Shown one piece after another: positions 26,554-35,530 of a stretch of DNA of 64,000 nucleotides. The stretch is from G963422745 sp963422745. GTDB taxonomy: Bacteria; Actinomycetota; Acidimicrobiia; Acidimicrobiales; Aldehydirespiratoraceae. The position numbers were made by a program, and so were the translations under genes. Under the pieces are notes generated by a model that worked only from the letters and a program-made list of their open reading frames with translations, did no database searches and was not told the origin of the DNA. The stretch lies in the NCBI GenBank assembly GCA_963422745.1, contig OY730477.1, forward strand, positions 2,480,001 to 2,544,000, in the 5' to 3' direction. Numbering within the stretch: the first letter of the stretch is position 1; the number at the start of each line of letters is the position of its first letter.

Positions 26554-27471
26554 TCACGCAGTGACGAGGCACTCGCCGTCGCGCCGAAGTGGGATCGCGT
26601 CGTTGAGGTAGTCGTGGGCGTCGTCGCGCCACACGGTGCCGATGAGGTATGCGGTCTCGTGGAGGGTGACGATCTGGCCGGCATAGAGCTGGTCCGGGTG
26701 GTCGGCGGGGAGGATGCAGTGGCGCTGGACGAAGCGGAACGGGCCGAGGGGCCCGTCGCCGATCATGGCGTAGGTGCCGTGGCCGAGGTCGGTGCTCGGG
26801 TCCTTCTGGATCTGGGCTGAGAAGAGCTCGCGGAACGATGAGAACGTGAGGAACCAGCGGCCATCGATCTGGTTGACGGTTGGGCATTCGAGCTCGCGGG
26901 CTACCGCCTCGACCTGGAGGGGTTCGCACAGCTTCCAGCGGCTGTTGTCGTCGAGCATTGCGTGTCCGACTGTGCCGCTGGCGTCGTCGGGTTGATCGGC
27001 TCGGGCCGCCGAGACGAGTTGGTGCACGCCACCATCGATCTCGATGAGGAATGGGTCTCGCCAGTGGGTCGGTGGTCGGTCCGACCAGGGCCGGTCGACA
27101 ACGTAGGGCGGCGGGCGGGTGGTGGGGTTATCGGGTGCTTTGGTCCAGTGGTGGAGGTCGTCGCTGGTGGCGAGGCCGGTGGCGACCTCGAGTTCGTTCC
27201 ATCGTGCGGTGTAGGCCATCAGGTAGCGGTCGTTGTGGCGGATGACGGATCCGGTGGCGAGACAGACGCCGTCCCAGTCGGTGTCGTCGCCTCGTCGTAG
27301 GACTAGGCCGTGGAAGTCCCACTCGATGAGATCGGTGCTGGTGGCATGGGCGATATCCCATGCGGTATGGCGGGGCACGTTGTCAGGGCATACCAGGTAG
27401 TAGGCGTGCACGGTGTCGCCCTCGACGTAGAACCAGGCGTCGCCGAGGTGGCAGCCGGGATGGATCAGCAT
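26554..27471 (-). CDS. Five-bladed beta-propeller glycosidase (GH32/GH43/GH68-like)
   Basis: 305 residues, no signal peptide, so cytoplasmic. Propeller features: 'HPGCHLGDAWFYVEGDTVHAYYLV' at the start (Asp nucleophile position), 'DWDGVCLATGSVI', 'THWRDPFLIEIDGG' (the R-D-P motif holding the transition-state stabiliser), and 'ELECPTVNQIDGRWFLTFS' (E-C-P, acid/base Glu). The ECP and RDP pair is typical of clan J enzymes acting on fructosides. It is the last gene of a LacI-controlled carbohydrate locus that also has a GH172 enzyme, so a beta-fructosidase-like role is suggested. Exact substrate unknown. Confidence 0.75.
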   Translation of the reverse strand: MLIHPGCHLGDAWFYVEGDTVHAYYLVCPDNVPRHTAWDIAHATSTDLIEWDFHGLVLRRGDDTDWDGVCLATGSVIRHNDRYLMAYTARWNELEVATGLATSDDLHHWTKAPDNPTTRPPPYVVDRPWSDRPPTHWRDPFLIEIDGGVHQLVSAARADQPDDASGTVGHAMLDDNSRWKLCEPLQVEAVARELECPTVNQIDGRWFLTFSSFRELFSAQIQKDPSTDLGHGTYAMIGDGPLGPFRFVQRHCILPADHPDQLYAGQIVTLHETAYLIGTVWRDDAHDYLNDAIPLRRDGECLVTA

Positions 27472-27486
27472 GCGTAGTCGCCCCGG

Positions 27487-28028
27487 TCAGTGCCAAATGC
27501 TCAGGTGCGTGGTGGGGTCGAAGAAGTGCAGGTTCTCGACGTTGACAGCGATGTCCACGGGTTCGCCCATCCGCACGCGGCTGCGGGGGTCGAATCTGCC
27601 GACTGCGGTGGTGTCGCTCATCTCGTCGCCAGCGTCGACGCGGGTGGCGTCGAGCTCGACGTGCACGATGATCTCGCTGCCAAGGGCTTCGGTGAGTGAC
27701 ACGGTCGAAGAGATGACCGCGTTCACCCGATCGCTCCCGGACAACGATGCGTCCTCGAGGTCTTCGGGCCTCACCCCTACAATCACGCTCTGGCCTCGGT
27801 GCCCCGCCAGGGCGGGCCGGTCATCGAACACCGACTCCGGCAATGAGAGTTGCTGTGACCCCAGGCTCTCGAGGCCAGCGATCATCCGTAGGGCGGTCGA
27901 CTTGCCGCATCCCGAGGGCCCGACCAGGACGAGAACTCGGTGTCGTCGATACGCAGGTCGAGATCGTGGATTGCGTGGAAGCCGTTGGGGTAGACCTTGT
28001 TGACGTTGTCGAGGGTGACGACGGCCAT
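27487..28028 (-). pseudogene. Sugar ABC ATPase (MalK/MsiK type) with frameshift and large internal deletion
   Basis: ATG 28028 follows an AAGGAG site and '[29 protein letters not shown]'. Near 27930 one base is missing ('GAGTTC-TCGTCCTGG'), and the next frame resumes at '[24 protein letters not shown]' (Walker A). At about 27870 the protein jumps to its C-terminal TOBE region ('[34 protein letters not shown]'), missing about 180 residues with Q-loop, signature and Walker B. The importer genes upstream are intact, so a shared ATPase elsewhere (MsiK-like) would be needed. Confidence 0.85.
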
Positions 28029-28042
28029 CGGTGGCTCCTTGT

Positions 28043-29068
28043 CTAGCTGGAGGCTCGTTGTACGAACGGGCAGTCGAGTTTGATCTGAGGTGCTCCTGCG
28101 TCTCCGCTCGCCGTTGCATCGACGAGGTGGCGCAGGGCCCACTTGCCCATCTCGTAGTAGGGCAAGGCGACGCTGCTCAGGGTGGGGCGCATGTGGGCGG
28201 CGATGACATCGCGGTTGTCGAAGCCGACCACTGCGATGTCATCGGGGATGGTGAGGCCGCTCTCGCGGATGGCGTCGTAGGCACCCATAGCCATCCAGTC
28301 GTTGCCGCAGAAGATCGCCGTCGGCGGCTGGGCCAGCGACAAGAGTTGCACGGTGGCGTCGTAGCCGCTCTCTTGCCACCAGTCGCCGGCCGTGATGAGG
28401 GCCTCGTGTACGTCGAGGCCGGCGTCGCGCAATGCTCCTTCGTAGCCTTGGCGTCGGCCGTGGGACGCCGGGAACTCGCCGGGGCCGTTGATGAACCCGA
28501 TGCGCGTGTGTCCTGCCTCGAGCAGGCGCTCGGTTGCGGTGCGGCCTCCTTGGACTTCGTCGGGGACGACCGAGGGCAGGTTGCGGTCGGCGGCGTAACA
28601 GTCCGCCAGGACGCACCGGCCCGTCAGGAGTTCTGCGGGGAGATCGACTTCGCGGTGGTAGGAGGTCGCGTAGATGAGGCCATCGACCTGCCATCGATGC
28701 AGGGTGTCGAAGATCACCCGAGCGACGTCGGTATCGCCTTCGGTGTCCGCGATCAGCAGCAACTTGCCCGCTGCGAGAGCGGCTTCTTGGGCCCCGCGAA
28801 GGATGTCGACAGCGAAAGGGGTGGTGGCGATTTCGTCGGTGACCAGGGCGATGATGCCGGTCTCGGTGGTTCGCAGGTTGCGGGCCAACATGTTGGGCCG
28901 GTAGCCGAGTTCGGTGATGGCGGCCTCGATGCGCTGCCGGGTTTCTTCACCGACCCAGCGGTCACCGTTCACGTAGCGCGACACGGTCTTGGTGGAGACG
29001 CCGACAAGTTCGGCGACGTCCTTCATCGTCGGAGAACCGTTCGTCGGCTTCGGTGGGGTGTCGGTCAT
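28043..29068 (-). CDS. LacI-family transcriptional regulator of the carbohydrate locus
   Basis: 341 residues. The N-terminal LacI helix-turn-helix is at ~residues 14-60 ('[46 protein letters not shown]'), followed by the periplasmic-binding-protein-like sugar-binding core ('[10 protein letters not shown]', '[34 protein letters not shown]'). The start at 29068 overlaps the GH172 stop by ATGA. Inverted repeats resembling LacI operators lie upstream of the binding-protein gene at 33513-33551, so it probably represses the whole minus-strand operon until a sugar appears. Confidence 0.92.
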   Translation of the reverse strand: MTDTPPKPTNGSPTMKDVAELVGVSTKTVSRYVNGDRWVGEETRQRIEAAITELGYRPNMLARNLRTTETGIIALVTDEIATTPFAVDILRGAQEAALAAGKLLLIADTEGDTDVARVIFDTLHRWQVDGLIYATSYHREVDLPAELLTGRCVLADCYAADRNLPSVVPDEVQGGRTATERLLEAGHTRIGFINGPGEFPASHGRRQGYEGALRDAGLDVHEALITAGDWWQESGYDATVQLLSLAQPPTAIFCGNDWMAMGAYDAIRESGLTIPDDIAVVGFDNRDVIAAHMRPTLSSVALPYYEMGKWALRHLVDATASGDAGAPQIKLDCPFVQRASS

Positions 29069-30186
29069 CGGTCCCACAGTCCATGTTCGGGCCAGCGCTT
29101 CGGGAGCCGCTCCTCGACAGGCGGAAGCTCGGGGAGCGGGGCATGGGGATGGAGTTGATACCAGTAGGCCACGCTGGAGTAGTCGTTCGACTGGTCATTG
29201 GCGTGGCCGTGCTCGAAAGTGACCTTGATCGACTCAGTGAACCGGATCGGGTCCTCGACATGCCAGCGGTACAAGCTCCACTTGCCGGCGTGTTCCTGCA
29301 CATCGGAGCCGAGCGAGATGCCGTGGTATGGGCCAGCGTACTCACCAGAGGGGAATCCCCAGGCGGCACCGAAGTAGTCCTCGGTGCCGGTGCCGTGGAT
29401 GCTGGGCGGCCACGCCTCGCCGTCGATGAAGATCATGTCGTCACCCTCGCCGGGCCAGGTGAACACCTGGTTCGATGAGTCGACGTTGTCGATGTTCAAC
29501 AGGCAACCCAGGAAGTGGCCGCGTCCGGTGGCGTCGAGCACCACGTAATTGTCGTCGCCCGTCGTGTTCAGACCGGGGAGCTCCCATGGCGCGGGGTCCG
29601 GATCGTTGCCGGGGTGGTCGACCTTTGTGGTCGGGATCTCTTGGTTGTAGGTCGCATGGAAGCGCCCGACGTCGTCAGGTATCTCCTCGTCGGTGAGTTC
29701 GTAGTCCACGTGGTAGAAGAGATTCTCGATCGCCGTGTCGGCCTCGTTGACAATCTGGATCCTTGCACGCGACCCGAACGGCATGGGCAGGTAGCAGTTC
29801 ATCGCGGCCGCGAACGGGCCCTTCGGACCACGGCGTTCCCCCATCACCATCGACATCGGCAGCGACACATAGTGACGGCAGGTGGCGTGGCCGATGCCGA
29901 AGAAGTCGCCCAAGGGCACCCGCACCGACGGGTTGTCCTCACCGTCCCAGTACATCTCGACCACGAGCTTGCGAAGGTACTTCTCATCATAGCAGCGGGT
30001 CGTGATCCACATGTGCTTGATGGCCCCCGCACCCGCGATGTCGGCCAGCACGTGGGTCTCGCCAGAGGGCACGACGGCGAAGTCGCGGTTGCCACCCGTC
30101 CGGTCATAGCTCGACTCGCGCAGCGTCCGAGCTGCCTTGATGATCGGCAGCCCTCCGAGCGGACTGTTGGGTGACCAGAACTCCAC
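29065..30186 (-). CDS. GH172 (DUF2961) glycoside hydrolase
   Basis: 373 residues of the DUF2961/GH172 double jelly-roll family: 'SPLGGLPIIKAARTLRESSYDRTGGNRDFAVVPSGETHVLADIAGAGAIKHMW', 'VRVPLGDFFGIG', 'GHFLGCLLNIDN', 'IFIDGEAWPPSIHGTGTEDYFG' (the conserved G-T-E-D-Y with catalytic Glu) and 'YRWHVEDPIRF'. Characterised members act on difructose dianhydride I / alpha-D-fructofuranosides or on D-arabinan. The start at GTG 30186 is preferred because AGGAG lies 7 bases upstream; the longer reading from 30222 is unconserved. No signal peptide, so cytosolic. With the GH32/43-like neighbour this suggests use of imported fructosides or furanosides. Confidence 0.85.
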   Translation of the reverse strand: MEFWSPNSPLGGLPIIKAARTLRESSYDRTGGNRDFAVVPSGETHVLADIAGAGAIKHMWITTRCYDEKYLRKLVVEMYWDGEDNPSVRVPLGDFFGIGHATCRHYVSLPMSMVMGERRGPKGPFAAAMNCYLPMPFGSRARIQIVNEADTAIENLFYHVDYELTDEEIPDDVGRFHATYNQEIPTTKVDHPGNDPDPAPWELPGLNTTGDDNYVVLDATGRGHFLGCLLNIDNVDSSNQVFTWPGEGDDMIFIDGEAWPPSIHGTGTEDYFGAAWGFPSGEYAGPYHGISLGSDVQEHAGKWSLYRWHVEDPIRFTESIKVTFEHGHANDQSNDYSSVAYWYQLHPHAPLPELPPVEERLPKRWPEHGLWDR

Positions 30187-30231
30187 TTGTTGTCTCCTCT
30201 TCTTTCTCGTCGTTGAGATCAAACTCGTTCG

Positions 30232-31125
30232 CTAGCCCTTGACTGCGCCGAAGGTCAGCCCGGCGATGATGCGCTTCTGGAGTGCCAGCGTGAAGATCAC
30301 CACTGGCACCGAATAGAGCGTCGCAAGCGCGGTCATCGCGCCCCATTCGAGGCCGTACTGGCCGTTGAACTCAGAGATCGCCAGCGGGACGGTCTTCGCG
30401 TCGATCGACGTCAGCATCAGCGCGAACAGGAACTCATTCCACGACGCCAAGAACGCAAAGATCGCAGTCACGGCGATACCGCCCGAGACCACCGGCAGGA
30501 TGATCCTTCGCAACGCACCAAACCGTGTGCAGCCATCGACACGTGCCGCTTCCTCGAGCGACGCCGGGACCGGTTCGAAGAACGCGGCCATCAACCACAC
30601 GGCGAGCGGCAGGCTGACCGTGCTGTGGGCCAGCACCAGTCCGGTGCGGGTGTCAAGCAGGTCGAGGTCCTTCATCATCGAGAACAGCGGTACAGCGATG
30701 CTGACCGACGGGACCATTCGGGTAATGAGCGCAAACACCAGGAACACCCGTCCCAGACGGAGCTTGAAGAACGTGACACCGTACGCGGCCGGCACCGCCA
30801 AGACAAGGGTGAGCAGGGTGCTGAAGATCGCCACGAGTCCGCTGTTGAGGAACGCTCGCCCCATGCCGGGCTCGTCGAGTATCCGCTCGTAGTTCTCGAG
30901 TGTGAACTCGTTGGGAATGAACGTCGGCGGGATCCCGATTGCGTCCGCGGGGGGTTTGAGCGACGTGAAGATGAGGTGCAGATAGGGCAGCACCCACACG
31001 AGCACCATCGCGACGACGAATACGGTGACCGTGGTCGACTTCAAGCGTCGCATTTGACGCGCGGACAGGCCGGTTGAGCGGGCCAGCGCAGATGTGGAGA
31101 CTTCGGTGTCAGGCGTCATTGGCAC
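30232..31125 (-). CDS. Carbohydrate ABC permease (MalG/LacG type)
   Basis: 297 residues, six membrane helices. The EAA loop 'EAARVDGCTRFGALRRIILPVVSGG' and 'AIFAFLASWNEFLFALML' are the CUT1 permease hallmarks. N-terminal cytoplasmic arm of about 30 residues. It overlaps the MalF-type permease by 17 bases. Confidence 0.93.
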   Translation of the reverse strand: MPMTPDTEVSTSALARSTGLSARQMRRLKSTTVTVFVVAMVLVWVLPYLHLIFTSLKPPADAIGIPPTFIPNEFTLENYERILDEPGMGRAFLNSGLVAIFSTLLTLVLAVPAAYGVTFFKLRLGRVFLVFALITRMVPSVSIAVPLFSMMKDLDLLDTRTGLVLAHSTVSLPLAVWLMAAFFEPVPASLEEAARVDGCTRFGALRRIILPVVSGGIAVTAIFAFLASWNEFLFALMLTSIDAKTVPLAISEFNGQYGLEWGAMTALATLYSVPVVIFTLALQKRIIAGLTFGAVKG

Positions 31126-31993
31126 CGGGCCTCCAAACGGTCAGGTAGGCAATCACCGCGAGGATCGCCATGGCGATCAGGAACAAGGTGGCGATGGCCG
31201 AGGCCTCACCGAGATCGCCGAAGCGGATCATCCGTCGCTGGATGGTCAACGAGAGGACTTCGGACTGGGATCGGGGCCCGCCCTCGGTTTGGATCCAGAT
31301 CAGGTCGAAGGTTTTGGCAGCATCGACGCCGCGGATGATGAGGACCACGGCGATGACCGGTCGCAGCAGAGGCAGCGTGATGCGCCGGAAGATCTGCCGG
31401 GCGTTGGCGCCGTCGATCCGCGCAGCCTCGATGACGTCTTGAGGGATGTTCTGGAGGCCGGCGAAGACAATGAGGGCGACGAAGCTCGTGGTCAGCCAGA
31501 TGTCGGGGAAGGTGACCGAGTACAGGACGAGGTCGGTGTCGCTCAGCCACGCGATCGAGTCGGGCGAGTCGATGATCCCGATGTCGGCGAGGACGTGGTT
31601 GACGATGCCGAAGTTGCTGGCCAACAGGAACTTCCACAACAAGCCAGCGACGATCGGTGGGATCATCAGTGGGAACGAGAACACGGTGCGAGCCCATTCG
31701 GACCGGCGGCCCATCGCGTGGAATCCGAGGGCGGCCATGAAGCCGAACAGGAACTCGAAGAACAGCGCAAAGACCGTGTATCGGGCGGTCCGCGATGCGG
31801 CCTCTTGGACCCGGTCCGAGGTCAGCGCGTCGATGAAGTTGTCGAACCCCACGAACGCGCGCTCGGACTGTGCGAGCAGCTCGACCTCGTAGAACCCGTT
31901 GTAAATGAGCAGGCCCACCGGGTAGGCCACGAGCGCTCCGAGGAACAACGCCGCAGGGGCGATCATCAACAGCGCGAACGTCTTGTCCTTCAC
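31109..31993 (-). CDS. Carbohydrate ABC permease (MalF/UgpA type)
   Basis: 294 residues; hydrophobic segments from 'FALLMIAPAALFLGALVAYPVGLLIYNGF' on. The EAA loop reads 'EAARIDGANARQIFRRITLPLLRPVIAVVLIIRGVDAAKTFD'. Second permease of the CUT1 sugar importer, downstream of the binding protein after a long stem-loop. Confidence 0.93.
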   Translation of the reverse strand: MKDKTFALLMIAPAALFLGALVAYPVGLLIYNGFYEVELLAQSERAFVGFDNFIDALTSDRVQEAASRTARYTVFALFFEFLFGFMAALGFHAMGRRSEWARTVFSFPLMIPPIVAGLLWKFLLASNFGIVNHVLADIGIIDSPDSIAWLSDTDLVLYSVTFPDIWLTTSFVALIVFAGLQNIPQDVIEAARIDGANARQIFRRITLPLLRPVIAVVLIIRGVDAAKTFDLIWIQTEGGPRSQSEVLSLTIQRRMIRFGDLGEASAIATLFLIAMAILAVIAYLTVWRPGANDA

Positions 31994-32052
31994 TCCGACC
32001 CCCTTTCGGCATGCGGCTAGGTCAGATCTTGTCAGCTCATGTGTAGGCGACT

Positions 32053-32091
32053 GCGGCCCAGACCATCGGAGGGGATGGTGGCCTGGGCCGC
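32053..32091 (-). terminator. Long stem-loop between sugar-binding protein and permease genes
   Basis: GCGGCCCAG-ACCATC pairs with GATGGT-(GGC)-CTGGGCCGC, 15 base pairs with a small bulge and a 6-base loop, 20 bases after the binding-protein stop. As in the amine importer it probably lowers permease expression or protects the upstream mRNA. Confidence 0.6.
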
Positions 32092-32111
32092 ACCGTTGCC
32101 ACGAGGAGGGG

Positions 32112-33419
32112 CTAGCTCAGGTCCTCGATTGCTCCTCGCGCGTCGGCCAGGATCGCGCCGGGCTCGCGGTCGCATTCGAGGGCTTCCTGCACGAGGGGCA
32201 CGAGCACCTCGTCGTTGATCTCCTGCCAGTTCTCCACAAGTGGACGACCGACGGTCCCGGGAGCGCCGAGCGTTTCGACCAGCGGGTCGAAGTGCTCGAA
32301 ACCTTCCTGGTCGGCGAACTGGGCGTAGGCGCTGTCTCGCGCCGCGAGGCCCAATGGAGCGTTGATGCCCAGCGCGTTGTTCTCGTACGCGAACTGCACG
32401 AACTGCTTCGCGACGTCGACGTTGTCACCACTGGAAGGCACGATGTTGTACCAAGGTCCAGGGATCGCGGCGACACCTCCCGGACCGCCGATCATCGGCG
32501 CAACACCCACGAGGCCATCGACGGTGGAATCCTCGGGGGTCAGCCGGTAGGCGTGGGCCCAGAACCGCATCATGGCCGTCTGGCCTTGGTAGAAGAGGTT
32601 CTGCGCGGCACCCCAGTCGATCTCCAACACATTGGTCGGACTAACCCCATCGACACAGTGAAGGTCGACGTAGTACTCGAGGGCGGCCACGTGCTCGTCG
32701 TTGTCGATGATGATGTTCCCGTCGCCATCCAGGACCACTCCGGGCGAGCCCGCCTGGAGGACATGGGCCAGCCACTCGGTCTCGACACCGCCCTTGACGT
32801 CAGTGCCCCAGAAGTCGACCGTTCCGTCGCCGTCGGTATCGCGGGTGAAGAAGATCGCCATGTCACGGAACTCTTCCCACGTCGTCGGCGGCGCCAACGG
32901 GTACCCGTACTCGGCCTCGAACGCCTCCTGCTCAGCCGGGTCCTCGAACAAGTCCAGGCGGTAGAAGATGATCTCCGCGTTCGCCCACGTCGGCATGCCG
33001 ACGAAGTTGCCGTCGAACTGAGCGTCCGACACCAGCGCCGCGGGCAAGTCCCCGATCACGTCGTCGTTGAACAAGTCATCGAGCGGTTCAACGAAGCCCG
33101 CGAACGTCGGAATCCAGATCACGTCGATCGTCGCGACATCGAATGACGCTGACCCCGACGCCGCTTCCGCGCTCAGGCGATCAAAAACTCCCGCGTACGG
33201 CACCTCGGTGAACTCCACCGTGTGGCCCGTCTCGGCCTCGAAGGCATCAGCGATGTCTTGCTGGAGCTGCAGACCACCGCCCTCCACCAAGATGTTCAAC
33301 GTCACCGACTCACCGTCGCTCGACGAGTCTCCTCCGCTCGAACTGGACCCGTCGTCGTCATCGCCGCAGGCGGCGGCGAACAAGGCGAACACCAGCAGTA
33401 AGGCCAACCATTTCTTCAT
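32112..33419 (-). CDS. Sugar-binding lipoprotein of the CUT1 importer
   Basis: 435 residues. Lipoprotein signal 'WLALLLVFALFAAACGDDDDGSSSSGG' with the lipobox Cys near residue 18 and a Ser/Gly-rich linker. The body is a cluster B solute-binding protein ('ADAFEAETGHTVEFTEVPYAGVFDRLSAEAASGSASFDVATIDVIWIPTFAGFVEPLDD', 'APPTTWEEFRDMAIFF'). First gene of the operon behind the inverted repeats at 33513-33551. Ligand unknown; the neighbours suggest a fructoside or furanoside oligosaccharide. Confidence 0.93.
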   Translation of the reverse strand: MKKWLALLLVFALFAAACGDDDDGSSSSGGDSSSDGESVTLNILVEGGGLQLQQDIADAFEAETGHTVEFTEVPYAGVFDRLSAEAASGSASFDVATIDVIWIPTFAGFVEPLDDLFNDDVIGDLPAALVSDAQFDGNFVGMPTWANAEIIFYRLDLFEDPAEQEAFEAEYGYPLAPPTTWEEFRDMAIFFTRDTDGDGTVDFWGTDVKGGVETEWLAHVLQAGSPGVVLDGDGNIIIDNDEHVAALEYYVDLHCVDGVSPTNVLEIDWGAAQNLFYQGQTAMMRFWAHAYRLTPEDSTVDGLVGVAPMIGGPGGVAAIPGPWYNIVPSSGDNVDVAKQFVQFAYENNALGINAPLGLAARDSAYAQFADQEGFEHFDPLVETLGAPGTVGRPLVENWQEINDEVLVPLVQEALECDREPGAILADARGAIEDLS

Positions 33420-33512
33420 TGGGCGTCTCCCCCAAGTTCACAGGTGCGATCACACGCTCTGTGCGACAGCACGACCCGGCCCCTCGCCGAGACAACGGTC
33501 ACCATAATCCTG

Positions 33513-33551
33513 TCATCGTTGTCTGTCAACGATGACTGTCATCCTTGACAG
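33513..33551 (-). promoter_or_regulatory. LacI-type operators upstream of the sugar importer operon
   Basis: TCATCGTTG (33513-33521) and CAACGATGA (33527-33535) form a perfect 9-bp inverted repeat with a 5-base spacer. A second one, CTGTCA / TGACAG (33536-33541 and 33546-33551), follows directly. They lie about 95-130 bases upstream of the binding-protein start. Confidence 0.6.
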
Positions 33552-33800
33552 GACCGGTCGATCTTCCCGACTTCAACAACCACGAGCCTCCGCCAAGCCT
33601 CACAGGCTGACAATCACAGCGCGCTACGCACACCCGTAGCTCAGTCGGGTATTTCAGATCCACTTGCAAGCGACACCCGCTCACGAGAGCAGACCGCTGA
33701 CCAGGACTTTCGCGGTCCTCGACCCATGAACGCTGCGGTTCGACATCCGCGGCGGGAGCGGCGGGACCGGCTGATACCCGCAGCCGACGCTGCGGCGGCG
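33552..33800. other. Spacer between convergent/divergent loci
   Basis: No gene supported. Minus-strand short frames here are low complexity. It separates the sugar locus from the protocatechuate locus and probably contains the end of the ligK transcript. Confidence 0.4.
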
Positions 33801-34514
33801 TCATCGGGCGTCGAGATCCTCGGGACGGTCCACGTAGACGACGCCGAGGTCGGCGAGCTTGTCGCGCAGGCCGTAGAAGTCCACACCGAGTTCACCTGCG
33901 CAGAGCCGCGCCCGCGTGCCGTCTTCTTTGGCCAGGCGGGCAAGCGACGACTCGAGCGCCCACTGGGCCTCACTGCGTTCGACTACGACCACCCCGTCGT
34001 CGTCGGCGCAGATCACGTCGCCGGGAGCGATGAGCTGACCTTCGACAACAACCGGCACATTGACCGACCCCGGCGTGGCCTTGACCGTGCCCTGACACGA
34101 CACATGGCGGGCCCATACCGGAAAACCCATCTCCCGCAGGTCGGCGGTGTCACGAACACCGGCGTCGATCACCAGGCCTCGGACCCCGCGGACCCGCAGC
34201 GAGTTCGCCAGGAGGTCGCCGAACATCCCGTGTGTGCATGGCGCGGTGGTGGCCACGACCAGAACGTCGCCTTCGCAGCACACCTCCACGGCGGCGTGGA
34301 TCATCAGGTTGTCGCCGGGGTGCGACAAGACGGTGACCGCGGTGCCAGCCACCCGGGCGCCGACCTGTATGGGGCGCAGGTCCGGGCCGAGGAAGCCTCG
34401 TCGCCCGATGGCCTCGTGCACCGTGGCCGTGCCGATCGGCGCCAACCGATCGACGATCTCGAGAGGGGTGCGGTCGACGGACCTCACGACGGCGTGGCGG
34501 TTTCGAAGGCTCAT
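33801..34514 (-). CDS. ligK: 4-carboxy-4-hydroxy-2-oxoadipate aldolase
   Basis: Last step of the protocatechuate 4,5-pathway: cleaves 4-carboxy-4-hydroxy-2-oxoadipate to pyruvate and oxaloacetate (also named GalC/ProA). 237 residues of the RraA-like class II aldolase fold: 'IGTATVHEAIGRRGFLGPDLRPIQVGARVAGTAVTVLSHPGDNLMIHAA' and 'VRGLVIDAGVRDTADLREMGFPVWARHVSCQGT' with the metal-site Arg-Asp. The long upstream reading in this frame belongs to other strands' genes; ATG 34514 is set by the 4-base overlap with ligJ and by homology. Confidence 0.92.
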   Translation of the reverse strand: MSLRNRHAVVRSVDRTPLEIVDRLAPIGTATVHEAIGRRGFLGPDLRPIQVGARVAGTAVTVLSHPGDNLMIHAAVEVCCEGDVLVVATTAPCTHGMFGDLLANSLRVRGVRGLVIDAGVRDTADLREMGFPVWARHVSCQGTVKATPGSVNVPVVVEGQLIAPGDVICADDDGVVVVERSEAQWALESSLARLAKEDGTRARLCAGELGVDFYGLRDKLADLGVVYVDRPEDLDAR

Positions 34515-35530
34515 GCTGTTTCCTTCGAAGGAGACTGTAGGCGCTTGTAGACGCGGCGGATGTTCTCGTCGTATACGGCCCTGCGACCGGCCCCGTCGAG
34601 TTTCGATCCCTCGATGTAGATGCCGGTGTCGTCGTAGTGGTTGCCGGTCTCGGGATCGACACCTCGGACGGCGCCCACCATCTCCGAGGCGAACAAGATG
34701 TTGTCGACAGGAACGACATCGATCAGCAGGTCGATACCACGCTGATGGTAGACGCAGGTGTCGAACCAGATGTGTGCGAGCAGGCCGTCGAAATCCCACC
34801 CGTTGTCCTGCGCCAAGCCCTTGAAACGCCCCCAGTGGTATGGGATGGCGCCACCGCCATGTGGTATCACCCAACGCAAACCCGGGAAGTCGGCCATGAA
34901 TCCCGACGTGAGTGCCTGCACGAAGGCCGTGGTGTCGGCGCCGAGGTAATGGGACCCGGTAGTCAAAAAGTGATCGTTGCACGAGGCCGACACGTGGATC
35001 ATCCCGGGCACGTCCAACTCGATCATCTTCTCCCACAACGGCCACCAGTGGCGATCCCACAACGGTGGCCCGTTCCAGTGGCCGCCGCTCGGGTCGGGGT
35101 TCACGTTGCAGCCCACGAATCCCATGCCCGCCACGCATCGCTCGAGTTCGGCAACCGACCCGTCGATCGGCGCGCCGGGCGACTGCGGGAGCTGGCAGGC
35201 GGGCGCGAAGTTCGCCGGATACAGATCACAAACCCGCCGGATCAGCTCGTTTTGGTGCTGGGTCCAGAACTTCGAGGTGTGTTCGTTGCCGATGTGGTGA
35301 CCCATCCAGCTCGCCCGCGGCGAGAAGATGGTGAGATCGATGCCCCGCGCCCGCTGCAGCGCAAGCTGAGCCCCTTCGAGGCTTGCACGGATCTCATCGT
35401 CGCCGACTTGGATCTCGCCCTTGTGCCCGACGAAGGCCGGGTCGACGGCGACGGCCGCCTTCTGCTCCTCACGCCATGCGCCGACACCGGGCGGCGTGGT
35501 CGTGTAATGGCCGTGGCAGTCGATGATCAC
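34511..35530 (-). CDS. ligJ: 4-oxalomesaconate hydratase (amidohydrolase superfamily)
   Basis: Adds water to 4-oxalomesaconate to give 4-carboxy-4-hydroxy-2-oxoadipate. 339 residues. Zinc-site residues: 'MIIDCHGHYTT' (H-x-H, residues 6-8), 'GMIHVSAS' (His), 'IPHGGGAIPYHWGR' (His) and 'ILFASEMVGAV' near the end. The sequence begins exactly as LigJ proteins do. Overlaps ligK downstream and ligC upstream by 4 bases each, so ligC-ligJ-ligK form one tightly coupled operon. Confidence 0.92.
   Translation of the reverse strand: MIIDCHGHYTTTPPGVGAWREEQKAAVAVDPAFVGHKGEIQVGDDEIRASLEGAQLALQRARGIDLTIFSPRASWMGHHIGNEHTSKFWTQHQNELIRRVCDLYPANFAPACQLPQSPGAPIDGSVAELERCVAGMGFVGCNVNPDPSGGHWNGPPLWDRHWWPLWEKMIELDVPGMIHVSASCNDHFLTTGSHYLGADTTAFVQALTSGFMADFPGLRWVIPHGGGAIPYHWGRFKGLAQDNGWDFDGLLAHIWFDTCVYHQRGIDLLIDVVPVDNILFASEMVGAVRGVDPETGNHYDDTGIYIEGSKLDGAGRRAVYDENIRRVYKRLQSPSKETA

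Noticed and set aside
28031..29158. A 375-residue plus-strand gene
   Set aside because: Antisense to a clear LacI regulator; composition typical of a high-GC shadow frame.
31094..32020. A 308-residue acidic plus-strand protein
   Set aside because: Antisense to the MalF-type permease; the acidic Gly/Asp-rich composition is a shadow effect.
33632..33650. tRNA-like 'CCCGTAGCTCAGTCGGGT'
   Set aside because: Only the D-arm-like start matches; no anticodon arm, TPsiC arm or acceptor complement follows.
33801..35138. A 445-residue minus-strand protein instead of the 237-residue LigK
   Set aside because: The first ~200 residues are an Arg/Gly-rich shadow of ligJ in another frame; homology begins at ATG 34514, which overlaps ligJ by 4 bases.
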